NCBI GenBank assembly: GCA_019359355.1
Contig: JAHHHM010000026.1
Location: forward strand, 1-64,000
Origin: Microcoleus vaginatus WJT46-NPBG5
GTDB taxonomy: Bacteria > Cyanobacteriota > Cyanobacteriia > Cyanobacteriales > Oscillatoriaceae
Direction: 5' to 3'
Length of the DNA: 64,000 nt
The notes beneath the pieces were generated by a model. That model saw only the letters and a program-made list of their open reading frames with translations, did no database searches and was not told the DNA's origin. Shown here one piece after another: positions 7,767-15,997 of this stretch (position 1 is its first letter; each line of letters starts with the position of its first letter). The position numbers were made by a program, and so were the translations under genes.

Positions 7767-10328
7767 TTAGCCAATCACAAAATTTACCAGTTTTCCAGGC
7801 ACCACAATCACCTTTTTGATTTCCTTGCCTTCGATATGACGCTGCGCTACTTCAGATTCACGGGCATATTGCTCTAAAGCTTGCCGATCAGCGGCTGCCG
7901 GCACTTGAATGGTGCCTCTAGTTTTCCCCATAATTTGAATCACCAGGGTAATTTCATCCACCACCAAGGCAGAGGCTTCTGCTTTTGGCCAACTTTGCTC
8001 ATGGACTGAATCAGTATGACCAATTTCGTGCCACAATTCCTCAGCAATATGCGGCGCAAAGGGGGCGAGTAGACGAATCAGCGTCTCAATGCCTTCTGCA
8101 TAAACCGACGAGGTTTTACTCGCGGCATCTGAGAGGGCGTTGCTGAGTTTCATCAGTTCTGAAATCGCGGTGTTGAATTGATAATCGCCCTCCAAATCTT
8201 CTGTCACTGCTGCAATTGCCGTGTGAATTGCCCGCCGCAAGTCTTTCTCAGCTTTGCTCAAATCCCCGCCTTTGTAAGGTTTCGGGGGAGTGCTGCCGGC
8301 AAACTCTGTAACTAAGCGCCAAACGCGATTCAAGAAGCGGAATTGACCTTCCACATCCGCATCATCCCACTCTAAATCTTTTTCTGGCGGCGCTTTAAAT
8401 AGGATAAACATCCGTGCCGTATCTGCGCCATATTTTGCCATGACTTCCAGAGGATCGACGCCGTTGTATTTCGACTTGGACATCTTTTCATAAAAGACTT
8501 CCAACGCTTCTCCCGTCTCTGGATCTTTGGGCGCACCGGCATTCACGTTTGCTGAGGGAATGTATTTGCCGGTTGTAGGGTTTTTGTAAGTCAATCCCTG
8601 AACCATGCCTTGAGTCAAAAGGCGCTGGAAGGGTTCGTCAAAGTTGAGCCAGCCGCAATCGCGCAAGACCTTGACAAAAAACCGAGAGTATAGTAAGTGC
8701 AAGATTGCGTGTTCGATGCCGCCGACATATTGATCCACCGGCATCCAATCATTTACTTTTGCTGGATCGAAAGCCTGCTGCTCGTTTTGGGCGTCTGGGT
8801 AGCGCAAGAAATACCACGAGGAATCGATAAACGTATCCATCGTGTCAGTTTCCCGCTTTGCCGGCGTTCCGCAACTCGGACAGGGCACATTCACCCAGTT
8901 TTCTAATTGAGTCAGGGGTGAACCGCCGCGCCCGCTAAATTCCACATCTTCGGGTAACTGCACCGGCAAGTCTGCGTCAGGCACCGGCACCGCACCACAG
9001 TTGGGGCAGTGAATCACCGGAATCGGTGCCCCCCAGTACCGTTGGCGTGAAATTAACCAATCTCTGAGTCGGTATTGTATTCTGGCTTTCCCATATCCCT
9101 TTTCTTGGGCATACTGGATAATTGCTGTTTTGGCTTCCGTTGAATCCATGCCGTTAAATTGGTCGGACTCAATCACCCCGCCGGGTTCGGTATAGGCTTG
9201 TTTCGGGGCAGCTTTCGGATCTGCCGCATCTGCCGGCACGATGACCACTTTTATGGGGAGATTTTGTTGCGTGGCAAATTGGAAATCCCGCACATCGTGT
9301 GCCGGCACTCCCATGACAGCGCCGGTGCCATATTCGTACAGCACATAATCGGCAATCCAAATGGGAATTTCTGCGCCGGTGAAGGGATTGATTGCTTTGC
9401 CGCCGGTGGGAATCCCGCGTTTCGGTTTATCTTCGGCAGTGCGATCCAATTCACTTTGGGCGGATACTTCTTTAATAAAAGCGTCTACCGCTTCCTGCCG
9501 GTCTGGAGTGGTGACGCGGGGTGTGAGCGGGTGTTCGGGTGCCAAAACCACGTAAGTCACGCCATAGACGGTATCTGGGCGCGTGGTAAAGACTGCGATT
9601 TTCTCATCTAATCCGATAATCGGGAATTCTAAATAAGCGCCGGTGGATTTGCCAATCCAGTTGGCCTGCATCAACTTCACCCGTTCAGGCCAGCCGGTTA
9701 ATTTGTCAAGATCATTGAGCAATTGTTCGGCATAGTCGGTAATTTTGAGGAACCACTGCCGCAACAATTTACGCTCAACTTTAGCACCGGAACGCCAAGA
9801 TCGGCCTTCGTTATCAACTTGCTCATTTGCCAGCACAGTCTGATCGATGGGGTCCCAGTTAACGGCGGCTTCTTTTTGGTAAGCGAGTCCTGCTTTTAGA
9901 AATTGCAAGAAAATCCACTGCGTCCACTTGTAATAATCGGGCGAACAGGTGGCAATTTCTCGGCTCCAATCAAAGGAGATGCCGAGTTTTTGCAATTGCC
10001 CTTTCATTTGGGCGATATTTTGATACGTCCACTTTGCCGGGGGAATGCCGCGTTCGATCGCCGCATTTTCTGCCGGCAGTCCAAAGGCATCCCAACCCAT
10101 TGGACTGAGAACCCGATACCCTTGCATCCGTTTCAGTCGGGCAATCACATCCGTAATTGTATAGACACGGACGTGTCCCATGTGCAGACTGCCGGAGGGA
10201 TAGGGAAACATAGACAGTGCATAGAATTTCGGTTTCTCTGTCTCTGCCGGTGTTTCAGCTAAGCCTTGCTCAGTCCAAGTCTGTTGCCACTTCTGTTCTA
10301 TAGATCCGGGGGTATAACGGGACTCCAC
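7767..10328 (-). CDS. leuS: Leucyl-tRNA synthetase
   Basis: Class I aminoacyl-tRNA synthetase that charges tRNA-Leu with leucine in the cytoplasm. The 853-aa length is normal for bacterial LeuRS. The HIGH-type motif is seen as [10 protein letters not shown] (about residues 44-53), the editing CP1 domain includes [10 protein letters not shown] and the [10 protein letters not shown] stretch, a zinc-binding-like CPNCG/CPSCG pair follows in the middle, and [12 protein letters not shown] lies near residue 616. The C-terminal anticodon-binding and LSD-like regions are present, ending at VNFVIG. It is a single-gene unit with about 280 nt of free sequence on each side. There is no sign of damage. Confidence 0.98.
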   Translation of the reverse strand: MESRYTPGSIEQKWQQTWTEQGLAETPAETEKPKFYALSMFPYPSGSLHMGHVRVYTITDVIARLKRMQGYRVLSPMGWDAFGLPAENAAIERGIPPAKWTYQNIAQMKGQLQKLGISFDWSREIATCSPDYYKWTQWIFLQFLKAGLAYQKEAAVNWDPIDQTVLANEQVDNEGRSWRSGAKVERKLLRQWFLKITDYAEQLLNDLDKLTGWPERVKLMQANWIGKSTGAYLEFPIIGLDEKIAVFTTRPDTVYGVTYVVLAPEHPLTPRVTTPDRQEAVDAFIKEVSAQSELDRTAEDKPKRGIPTGGKAINPFTGAEIPIWIADYVLYEYGTGAVMGVPAHDVRDFQFATQQNLPIKVVIVPADAADPKAAPKQAYTEPGGVIESDQFNGMDSTEAKTAIIQYAQEKGYGKARIQYRLRDWLISRQRYWGAPIPVIHCPNCGAVPVPDADLPVQLPEDVEFSGRGGSPLTQLENWVNVPCPSCGTPAKRETDTMDTFIDSSWYFLRYPDAQNEQQAFDPAKVNDWMPVDQYVGGIEHAILHLLYSRFFVKVLRDCGWLNFDEPFQRLLTQGMVQGLTYKNPTTGKYIPSANVNAGAPKDPETGEALEVFYEKMSKSKYNGVDPLEVMAKYGADTARMFILFKAPPEKDLEWDDADVEGQFRFLNRVWRLVTEFAGSTPPKPYKGGDLSKAEKDLRRAIHTAIAAVTEDLEGDYQFNTAISELMKLSNALSDAASKTSSVYAEGIETLIRLLAPFAPHIAEELWHEIGHTDSVHEQSWPKAEASALVVDEITLVIQIMGKTRGTIQVPAAADRQALEQYARESEVAQRHIEGKEIKKVIVVPGKLVNFVIG

Positions 10329-10612
10329 AAACGGAACTCCTCTTAGATAATTAATACAGTTTATTTGCCTTGATATTTTTACATACTCTCGCTGCCGTGC
10401 GACTATCCTGATTTCAGGAGATATTGTAGTGCCGGTGTGAGTCCCCTTATCGGGTATTGCCGTGCTTTTAAATTTGGATGTGCGGCAACTTGATGGATTT
10501 TTTTGCCACCCGATTTGGTTTTTTCAGGAAAAATTGTGAATAGCCTGACATTTTGAATTAGTACACAAGTATTATTTTGGAACTTAAGCCAATTGCAGTT
10601 CAACAGCCTTCT

Positions 10613-11293
10613 CTACCTGTTAAAGCCAGTGTTCCTCAAATAGATTTGCTTAGAACCCTTGGGAATATCAATCCAGCCGAGGTCTTGTAAGCGGTTCGTC
10701 AAATTAGATATCGTTACACCCAACTCATCTCGCATTGCATAAAGGTGATTCCAATTCGTTAAATCACGTCCCCTTCGGGCTTCTTCTAACTTATACCGAG
10801 GCATCAGCAAGCAACTTGCAAAATACTGAGCTTGCCACTCAATCCAATCAGCTTGAGTTTTAGGACTACTCAGAGCAATCCGCTCGCCAACATCACGACA
10901 TAAGAACGGTTGTTCAGTTGTCGCACAATCTAGAGATAGCTCTAGTTGTTCTACAATACCATCAGCTTCATCTTGGTTAATATGTAGTACCCAATGCCCA
11001 ACTTCATGAGCAATTGTGGACGCTTCAAACCCACGGTCTTGCTGGAGTTTTGGGATATCTTCATTAATCTGTATTAAACGTTGTGTTGGATAAATTCTAG
11101 CCGCTACAGGTCTACCATTCTGGTCAGGAATTTTCACAGAATCCATACCTAGCTTCAGAAAATTCACTGCCCGATCAGCTACCCCAGGCCATTTTGGAAA
11201 ATTTGGTGTTCCCTGCATACGCATTAGAAGGTCATTAGCCAAATGTTCAATTTTTTCTTTGGACAAAAACTGATAAGGCTTAATTACACTCAA
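10613..11293 (-). CDS. ImmA/IrrE-family metallopeptidase (locus A)
   Basis: A 226-aa zinc metalloprotease of the COG2856/ImmA-IrrE family. The HExxH motif is HEVGH at residues 96-100, and the EWQAQYFASCLLMP segment downstream supplies the third ligand (Glu) typical of the family. In characterised relatives (IrrE of Deinococcus, ImmA of ICEBs1) the protease cleaves the partner XRE repressor after DNA damage or another signal. Here the partner is encoded directly upstream, 3 nt away on the same strand. A paralogue, similar end to end, lies at 47043-47729 with its own repressor. Its likely job is to inactivate the XRE protein and thereby derepress the divergent Argonaute operon; this is inference from family and context. 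Confidence 0.9.
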   Translation of the reverse strand: MSVIKPYQFLSKEKIEHLANDLLMRMQGTPNFPKWPGVADRAVNFLKLGMDSVKIPDQNGRPVAARIYPTQRLIQINEDIPKLQQDRGFEASTIAHEVGHWVLHINQDEADGIVEQLELSLDCATTEQPFLCRDVGERIALSSPKTQADWIEWQAQYFASCLLMPRYKLEEARRGRDLTNWNHLYAMRDELGVTISNLTNRLQDLGWIDIPKGSKQIYLRNTGFNR

Positions 11294-11296
11294 CTT

Positions 11297-11659
11297 TTAT
11301 TCCTCCTCACTTTCTGCTTGTGTAGCTTCCCGAATAAATTTTTGAGCAAGTTCAGGATTGTCCCGCATTTGACGGAATAAAACAGGGATCTGTTTTGGGT
11401 AGGTTCTGACAAGCTCCTGAACAACTTTGACATCTTCTGGTGCGATCCGACCCGCTAGATCATGTAACTCCTTCGCATCTAAATCTAGATGATGTGCTAA
11501 TGACTGAATAACCTCCTCTTTAGGCGGATACTCTGCGCGATCATTCTCTAGTTTGGACAGGTAGGTATAATCCACCTTTACCAACGCCGCCAAATCGCGC
11601 TGGCTTAATCCCTTATTCTGTCGAGCTTCACGAATACGCTTACCAAAACTTTTACTCAC
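11297..11659 (-). CDS. XRE-family transcriptional repressor (locus A)
   Basis: A 120-aa protein with an N-terminal helix-turn-helix (residues about 6-65; FGKRIREARQNKGLSQRDLA then YLSKLENDR) and a C-terminal region ending LFRQMRDNPELAQKF. The arrangement matches DdrO/ImmR-type repressors whose C-terminal half is cleaved by the ImmA/IrrE partner encoded 3 nt downstream. The paralogue at 47732-48082 shares the HTH recognition region and the C-terminal LFR-MR-NP block. A palindrome at 11696-11714, 37 nt before the start codon, is the obvious autoregulatory operator. It is divergent from the CblD-like/Cas4-like/Argonaute operon and probably controls it too. Confidence 0.9.
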   Translation of the reverse strand: MSKSFGKRIREARQNKGLSQRDLAALVKVDYTYLSKLENDRAEYPPKEEVIQSLAHHLDLDAKELHDLAGRIAPEDVKVVQELVRTYPKQIPVLFRQMRDNPELAQKFIREATQAESEEE

Positions 11660-11695
11660 AGCTTTTTTCCTACTTACCTATTAATCGTACTGGGG

Positions 11696-11714
11696 GTTGA
11701 CGTAATTCGTCAAC
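11696..11714. promoter_or_regulatory. Operator A1 (GTTGACG palindrome)
   Basis: A perfect inverted repeat, GTTGACG-TAATT-CGTCAAC, between the divergent XRE and CblD-like genes. Its left half contains TTGACG, a consensus-like -35 box. The same GTTGA-N8/9-TCAAC pattern recurs at the second XRE/ImmA locus (48146-48163 and 48184-48201), so it is the best candidate for the repressor binding site. Confidence 0.72.
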
Positions 11715-11726
11715 ATTAGTTAGTAT
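11697..11726 (+). promoter_or_regulatory. Putative promoter of the Argonaute operon
   Basis: TTGACG (11697-11702), an 18-bp spacer and TAGTAT (11721-11726). The -35 box lies inside operator A1, so repressor binding would block polymerase. The same geometry, TTGACG-18-TAGGAT, is present at 48147-48176. A second possible -10, TATATA at 11768-11773, has a weak -35 (TTACAA, 11745-11750) at 17 bp. Confidence 0.5.
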
Positions 11727-11735
11727 CAAAATAGG

Positions 11736-11751
11736 GTTGACGAATTACAAC
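11736..11751. promoter_or_regulatory. Operator A2 (partial copy of A1)
   Basis: GTTGACGAATTACAAC repeats the left half of A1 and ends with the CAAC of the right half. It starts exactly 40 bp after A1. At the second locus the two full operators are 38 bp apart. This suggests two cooperating repressor sites flanking the -10 box. Confidence 0.5.
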
Positions 11752-11772
11752 AACTCAATAAGGGCGCTATAT

Positions 11773-12408
11773 ATGGTGTATGCGAGACAATTAGCTGAAA
11801 ATGAAGCACTGTCTGCGGAACAGCCAACATTGAAGGCATCCCAGCAACACTCGCCAATCAAAAGGGTCACACAGACGGGACAGGCAGTTGAGATGTCAGT
11901 TCATCGGTGCAGTCCGTTCGTTGCCCAAAACTTAGAACGGGTCTTTCCCGACTGGGTTTTACCCATAACGACTTGCCGAGTGATTGTAGTTCTCCAACAA
12001 TCCCGCTACCCCTTGGCAGAAACTGCACCCCATATTGAGAGGGAGAAAGACCGTTTGCGGGAGAGGTTTATGGGGTTTGGTTCAGATGTAGTACGCCATT
12101 TACGAGATCGCGGTTTCTTAACAGACCTAATCGATCCTCGTACAGGTTATCCCTTACTCTCACGTCCCGGAGAAATCGCCCACGACGACACCGCTGCCGT
12201 TAAAGCTTTGTTAGGCTTCCCAGTCATTCACAATAGCTGCTCTGTGGTAGAGCATCCCAGTTGGGGCAGTGGCGTTTATCCCAGCATCCTGATATCTTCC
12301 GCTTCTTCGCGAGCGATTATGCCAGTCTTAAAAAGAATGGCCCTCCAGCATGATTGGACTGTCCCACAACCAAAAGCAGAATTAAAACTATCCCTACTAG
12401 AAATTTGA
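11773..12408 (+). CDS. CblD/MMADHC-like protein, first gene of the Argonaute operon
   Basis: Resembles the family annotated as methylmalonic aciduria and homocystinuria type D protein (human MMADHC/CblD), a cobalamin-trafficking partner with a nitroreductase-like fold that binds no flavin. Shared features recognised by eye are the FESLFP-like NLERVFPDW, the [12 protein letters not shown] segment (human FIDPSSGLAFF), and [13 protein letters not shown] (human HSLWGTHVVVG). The stop is 2 nt before the next start, so it is translationally coupled to the Cas4-like nuclease. Start choice is uncertain: ATG 11773 has AAGGG 8 nt upstream, TTG 11737 would overlap operator A2, and the homologous part begins only near ATG 11893. 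Its role in an Argonaute operon is unknown; it may be a bystander. Confidence 0.72.
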   Translation: MVYARQLAENEALSAEQPTLKASQQHSPIKRVTQTGQAVEMSVHRCSPFVAQNLERVFPDWVLPITTCRVIVVLQQSRYPLAETAPHIEREKDRLRERFMGFGSDVVRHLRDRGFLTDLIDPRTGYPLLSRPGEIAHDDTAAVKALLGFPVIHNSCSVVEHPSWGSGVYPSILISSASSRAIMPVLKRMALQHDWTVPQPKAELKLSLLEI

Positions 12409-12410
12409 AC

Positions 12411-13229
12411 ATGAACAAAATTTGGCAGTTTGCCAGCTATAATCTGTTGGCTTTATTCTCCCCAGCTGTAGGGCAGGAACACTGGCACTGCGATATGAAA
12501 CGGGGATTTACTAAAGCTCGAAAAAAAGAACTCCAAGTTAAGGCTCTTTTGGAGCAAGATACACCCTGGCAGAAAATTGGACTACTAGCACAAAAAGGAG
12601 TTTATGAATTTCATCGAGACACCCAGCTCTTAGACTCATCAGACGGAATAGAGCGAGTAGCAGAGATTATTCAATTAAATCAGGAATCGATTGAAGTCCA
12701 AAACCGAGTTACCCATAGCCTAGAAAACTACCGTAAAAGCCCAATTTTAGTTGGCAAAAATATTATAAAGCTGAGTCGTGGCGATGAGGGATTCCCAGAA
12801 CCAATTCTCATCCAACATGGAAATTATCTATTTAATTTTTATGCTGCGATTGATTGCATTTTTCTAGAGCCTGATGGCAGACTGCACATTTTAGATTTGA
12901 AGACAGGTAAATCGGAATTTGACCGCCGGCAAGGATTTATTTACCTGTTAGCTGCTCGCTATCTCTATCCACAGCAACTTGCTATTGCTTCATTCTATAA
13001 CTTGGAAACTTGCCATTGGTCTGATCCCATCACTGCAACCTCTGTCCAACTTGATGCTATGCGGATGGAACTCGCACGAATTTCTCAACAGCATCAAAGG
13101 GATTTATGGCGTTATCGACAAAATCCAGCAGACTTCGCAACAATTTTTCCACCTAATCCCGGACCTTCGTGCCAATACTGCCAGTTCAATTCAATTTGTC
13201 AATTTTCTACTTTTGAGGTTTCTGCATGA
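12411..13229 (+). CDS. Cas4/RecB-like PD-(D/E)XK nuclease with Fe-S cysteines
   Basis: A 272-aa protein starting at ATG 12411, two bases after the previous stop. It has the PD-(D/E)XK active site: D148 in AAIDCIF, then D162-x-K164 in ILDLKTGK, and a QGFIY motif with Q174 and Y178. Four cysteines, C27 and C254-x2-C257-x5-C263, match the spacing of the 4Fe-4S cluster in Cas4 and AddB nucleases. Such enzymes process DNA ends. No Cas1, Cas2 or CRISPR repeat lies in the window, so this is a stand-alone Cas4-like protein. It overlaps the Argonaute start by 4 nt (ATGA), and a joint role in making or using Argonaute DNA guides is a reasonable inference. Confidence 0.85.
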   Translation: MNKIWQFASYNLLALFSPAVGQEHWHCDMKRGFTKARKKELQVKALLEQDTPWQKIGLLAQKGVYEFHRDTQLLDSSDGIERVAEIIQLNQESIEVQNRVTHSLENYRKSPILVGKNIIKLSRGDEGFPEPILIQHGNYLFNFYAAIDCIFLEPDGRLHILDLKTGKSEFDRRQGFIYLLAARYLYPQQLAIASFYNLETCHWSDPITATSVQLDAMRMELARISQQHQRDLWRYRQNPADFATIFPPNPGPSCQYCQFNSICQFSTFEVSA

Positions 13230-15442
13230 CTGCTGCTGTTCCCCCCAAATTTCTGAGCGAAATTTTCCCACTTACTATCCCACAGCCAAATTTAATGGGC
13301 TTTCGATTGAGTCCAGAAGTTGATCAGGAGGTAGGCAACCGCTTAAGTTTCCATTTTAGCCGACAGTTTCCAGACATAGTTGTTAGTTGGCATGATAAAT
13401 CGTTTTGGGTATTAGGAAAACCAAATCAACAAATGCCTACCCAAGCAGCTTGGAAAGAAGCTTTAAAAAATATCCAAGAGGAAGTTGAAGATTTTAGAAA
13501 TTGCTACTGGTCATTCCAATGGGTACGTCAGCCATCAGTAACTCCCTATATTTTGGCTCAACTAGCTGTTCAAGTTCTAAGAACAGACCGACCTTTTTCA
13601 CCCGTTTCTGTTTTATCAGTCAATGGAATTGAGGTCAGGCGTGAAGTAGATTTTTGGCCAGAAACTATTGAACTACAGGAGAAATTCCACTCTGCTCTAA
13701 CTTTAACAGTTCAGAGTCGCATACTATTTAAAGGAGATTTAGCTGAATTTTATCAGAATCATCCCTACCGACACGAACCTGGAAAACTGTTAATTGGATT
13801 AAAAGTACAAGATATTGAAAAAGGAAGTTTTGCGACTATTACCCAGCTTCTAGGAACAATAGGAGAACTAGAAGAAGAGGATTTAGAAAGGTTAATTAAG
13901 AATGCGACGGGTTCAGTGAGTAAAGCAGCTTTGACAAATGCACCAGATGACCAGCCTCTTGTAGCTGTACAATTTGGTAAGAATAAAAAACCGTTTCACT
14001 ATGCAATGGCTGCTCTCCGCCCCGCTATCACGCCTGAAACAGCTAGCGACTTTGGAGTGGAATATGGACAACTCCTCAAGGCAACCAAAATTCGTAATAG
14101 TGAGCGACAAGAACTCTTGTTTGATTACAAAAAAGTCGCTGAAAAGACTTTAGGTTCTTATGGCTTTAAGCTAGCAGATAAGTGTCTTAACAACGTTCAA
14201 TATCCCGATTTATTCTGGCAACCCCCTGTTCCGCTTCCAGAAACCCTTCTTCTTTTTGGTAAAAAAGTTGAGGGAGTTCAAAGTAAAATCCTTACTGGTC
14301 TAAAAAAAGGAGGGGTTTATCGCCGTCATAAAGATTATCAGGATTCCTCAAGATTTGTTAAAATCGCAGCTTTGAAGCTGTGCGGTTTGAAGGTTGATTC
14401 ATTTCTCAATGAAGTTCAGAAACGTCTGAAAGAGTATGGATTTGAAAGCCAAGTAATTGATAAAAAAGCCCTATCAAGCAATAGTGTAAACGGAGCTGAA
14501 TTCAGAGTAGAAGTAGAGAAAGCTGTTAATGATTTAGTTACTATTACGCCAGATATAGTTTTAACGTTTCTTCCAGAAGAAGATCGCAACACTGATCGCA
14601 GTGATGAGGGGAGTTTTTATCATCAAATTTATTCACTATTACTCAATCGTCGCATTGCTAGTCAAGTAATCTATGAAGACACCTTAAAAGATATTGAGTC
14701 TAAGTATATCCTCAATCAAGTGATTCCAGGAATTTTGGCAAAGTTGGGTAATATACCTTTCATTTTAGCAGAACCTTTAGAGATTGCTCACTATTTTATT
14801 GGATTAGATATTTCCAGGGCTTCTAAAGAAAAGTCACCTGGAACTTTGAATGCTTGTGCCAGTATACGTCTTTACGGCCAACAAGGAGAGTTTCATCGCT
14901 ATCGACTTGAAGGCGATTTAATTGAAGGAGAAGAAATCCCTCAGCGACTTCTAGAAAGGTTGCTTCCATCTGCAGATCTAGGAGGTAAAACTGTCTTAAT
15001 TTATCGAGATGGGCGCTTTTGCGGTCAAGAAGTTGATAATTTCTTAGCAAGAGCTAAAGCAATCAATGCTAAGTTTATCTTGGTAGAGTGCAGAAAATCT
15101 CATATCCCTCGACTGTATAACTTAAATCAAAAAGTTTTGGCGGCACCAGCACCGGGCTTAGCGCTTCGCCTGTCCTCTCGCGAAGCGGTTTTGGTAACAA
15201 CTCAGGTTTCTGAAAATGTGGGTTTGGCTCGTCCCTTGCGGTTGACAGTTCACGAGCAAGGACATCCGGCATCAATTGAGGATGTGGTAGATGCGACTCT
15301 TAAACTCACTCTTTTACATCACGGAGCATTAAAAACTCCTCGATTGCCAATGCCACTTTATGGCTCAGATCGGATGGCTTATCTGCGCTTAAATGGGATT
15401 TATCCGAGTATATTAGAGGGTGATCGCCAATTTTGGTTATAA
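13226..15442 (+). CDS. ago: Prokaryotic Argonaute, long type, catalytic
   Basis: A 738-aa Argonaute of the long-A type, close in length to the experimentally studied Synechococcus elongatus Ago (a DNA-guided DNA nuclease). Approximate domains: N (1-160), PAZ-like (165-270), linker, MID (370-510) and PIWI (511-738). The MID region has [17 protein letters not shown], with Q498 and K506 in positions expected for 5'-phosphate guide binding. The DEDX catalytic tetrad appears complete: D528 (GLDIS), E569 or E570 (EGEEIP), D595 (YRDGR) and D715 (GSDRMAYL). It ends exactly at the usual C-terminal hydrophobic residues (FWL). It is translated by overlap with the Cas4-like gene. Likely role: guide-directed cleavage of invading or replicating DNA. 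Confidence 0.95.
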   Translation: MTAAVPPKFLSEIFPLTIPQPNLMGFRLSPEVDQEVGNRLSFHFSRQFPDIVVSWHDKSFWVLGKPNQQMPTQAAWKEALKNIQEEVEDFRNCYWSFQWVRQPSVTPYILAQLAVQVLRTDRPFSPVSVLSVNGIEVRREVDFWPETIELQEKFHSALTLTVQSRILFKGDLAEFYQNHPYRHEPGKLLIGLKVQDIEKGSFATITQLLGTIGELEEEDLERLIKNATGSVSKAALTNAPDDQPLVAVQFGKNKKPFHYAMAALRPAITPETASDFGVEYGQLLKATKIRNSERQELLFDYKKVAEKTLGSYGFKLADKCLNNVQYPDLFWQPPVPLPETLLLFGKKVEGVQSKILTGLKKGGVYRRHKDYQDSSRFVKIAALKLCGLKVDSFLNEVQKRLKEYGFESQVIDKKALSSNSVNGAEFRVEVEKAVNDLVTITPDIVLTFLPEEDRNTDRSDEGSFYHQIYSLLLNRRIASQVIYEDTLKDIESKYILNQVIPGILAKLGNIPFILAEPLEIAHYFIGLDISRASKEKSPGTLNACASIRLYGQQGEFHRYRLEGDLIEGEEIPQRLLERLLPSADLGGKTVLIYRDGRFCGQEVDNFLARAKAINAKFILVECRKSHIPRLYNLNQKVLAAPAPGLALRLSSREAVLVTTQVSENVGLARPLRLTVHEQGHPASIEDVVDATLKLTLLHHGALKTPRLPMPLYGSDRMAYLRLNGIYPSILEGDRQFWL

Positions 15443-15997
15443 CACCTTGAGGCTTTTTAAATTTGCATTCACCGGAAATCTAATCGTAGTTATAGGGATA
15501 GATATAGTTAGGGGTTGAAGAGGAGGTTGCCATATCTCAATTACTTCACGCCCTTTTCTCTCATCAGTTGCTGCCGGCCACAAGCCGAAAATTTGTACTG
15601 GTGTAAACTATCTGTAGCCTAAAGCTTGGAATAGCTGACATTGAGAGCATCTGTTTAAAATTATGAGCAGTCGCCGGTGTCTGCACCATCTCCTATCCAA
15701 TAACCGGCCAATTTAAAGAGCCGGCACTTGAAGGTACTGATTTTTCTTAGTGTGCCGGTGCAAGGATAGCCCTAACACGTTTATCACTGCGGGGGTGAAC
15801 CCTAAAAAAATAAAACCTAAAAGGGCAAGTAATAAGTTATTTGTCAATATTGCTTTGCTTATTCTATTATTTACTAATCAGGGTAACGCTTAATTTTATA
15901 GTTAATTAATACCTTTGTATGAGGGCTTAGCAGCCTGAGCGGAAGGCATCTACAGGGTAATTTTCAACGAACCAATTGTAGAGAGGAGCGTTAAACG
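15443..15997. other. Intergenic region after the Argonaute gene
   Basis: 555 nt with no supportable gene. No clear intrinsic terminator follows the Argonaute stop. The part from 15830 on is AT-rich and probably carries the promoter of the RTX/Calx-beta gene, whose ribosome site GAGAGGAG lies about 9 nt before its ATG. Confidence 0.5.

Noticed and set aside
9159-9611. 150-aa plus-strand frame inside leuS
   Set aside because: It is antisense to the editing domain of an intact leuS and has no recognisable content.
10403-10603. 66-aa minus-strand frame between the metalloprotease and leuS
   Set aside because: Low-complexity spacer sequence with no start signal or known content.
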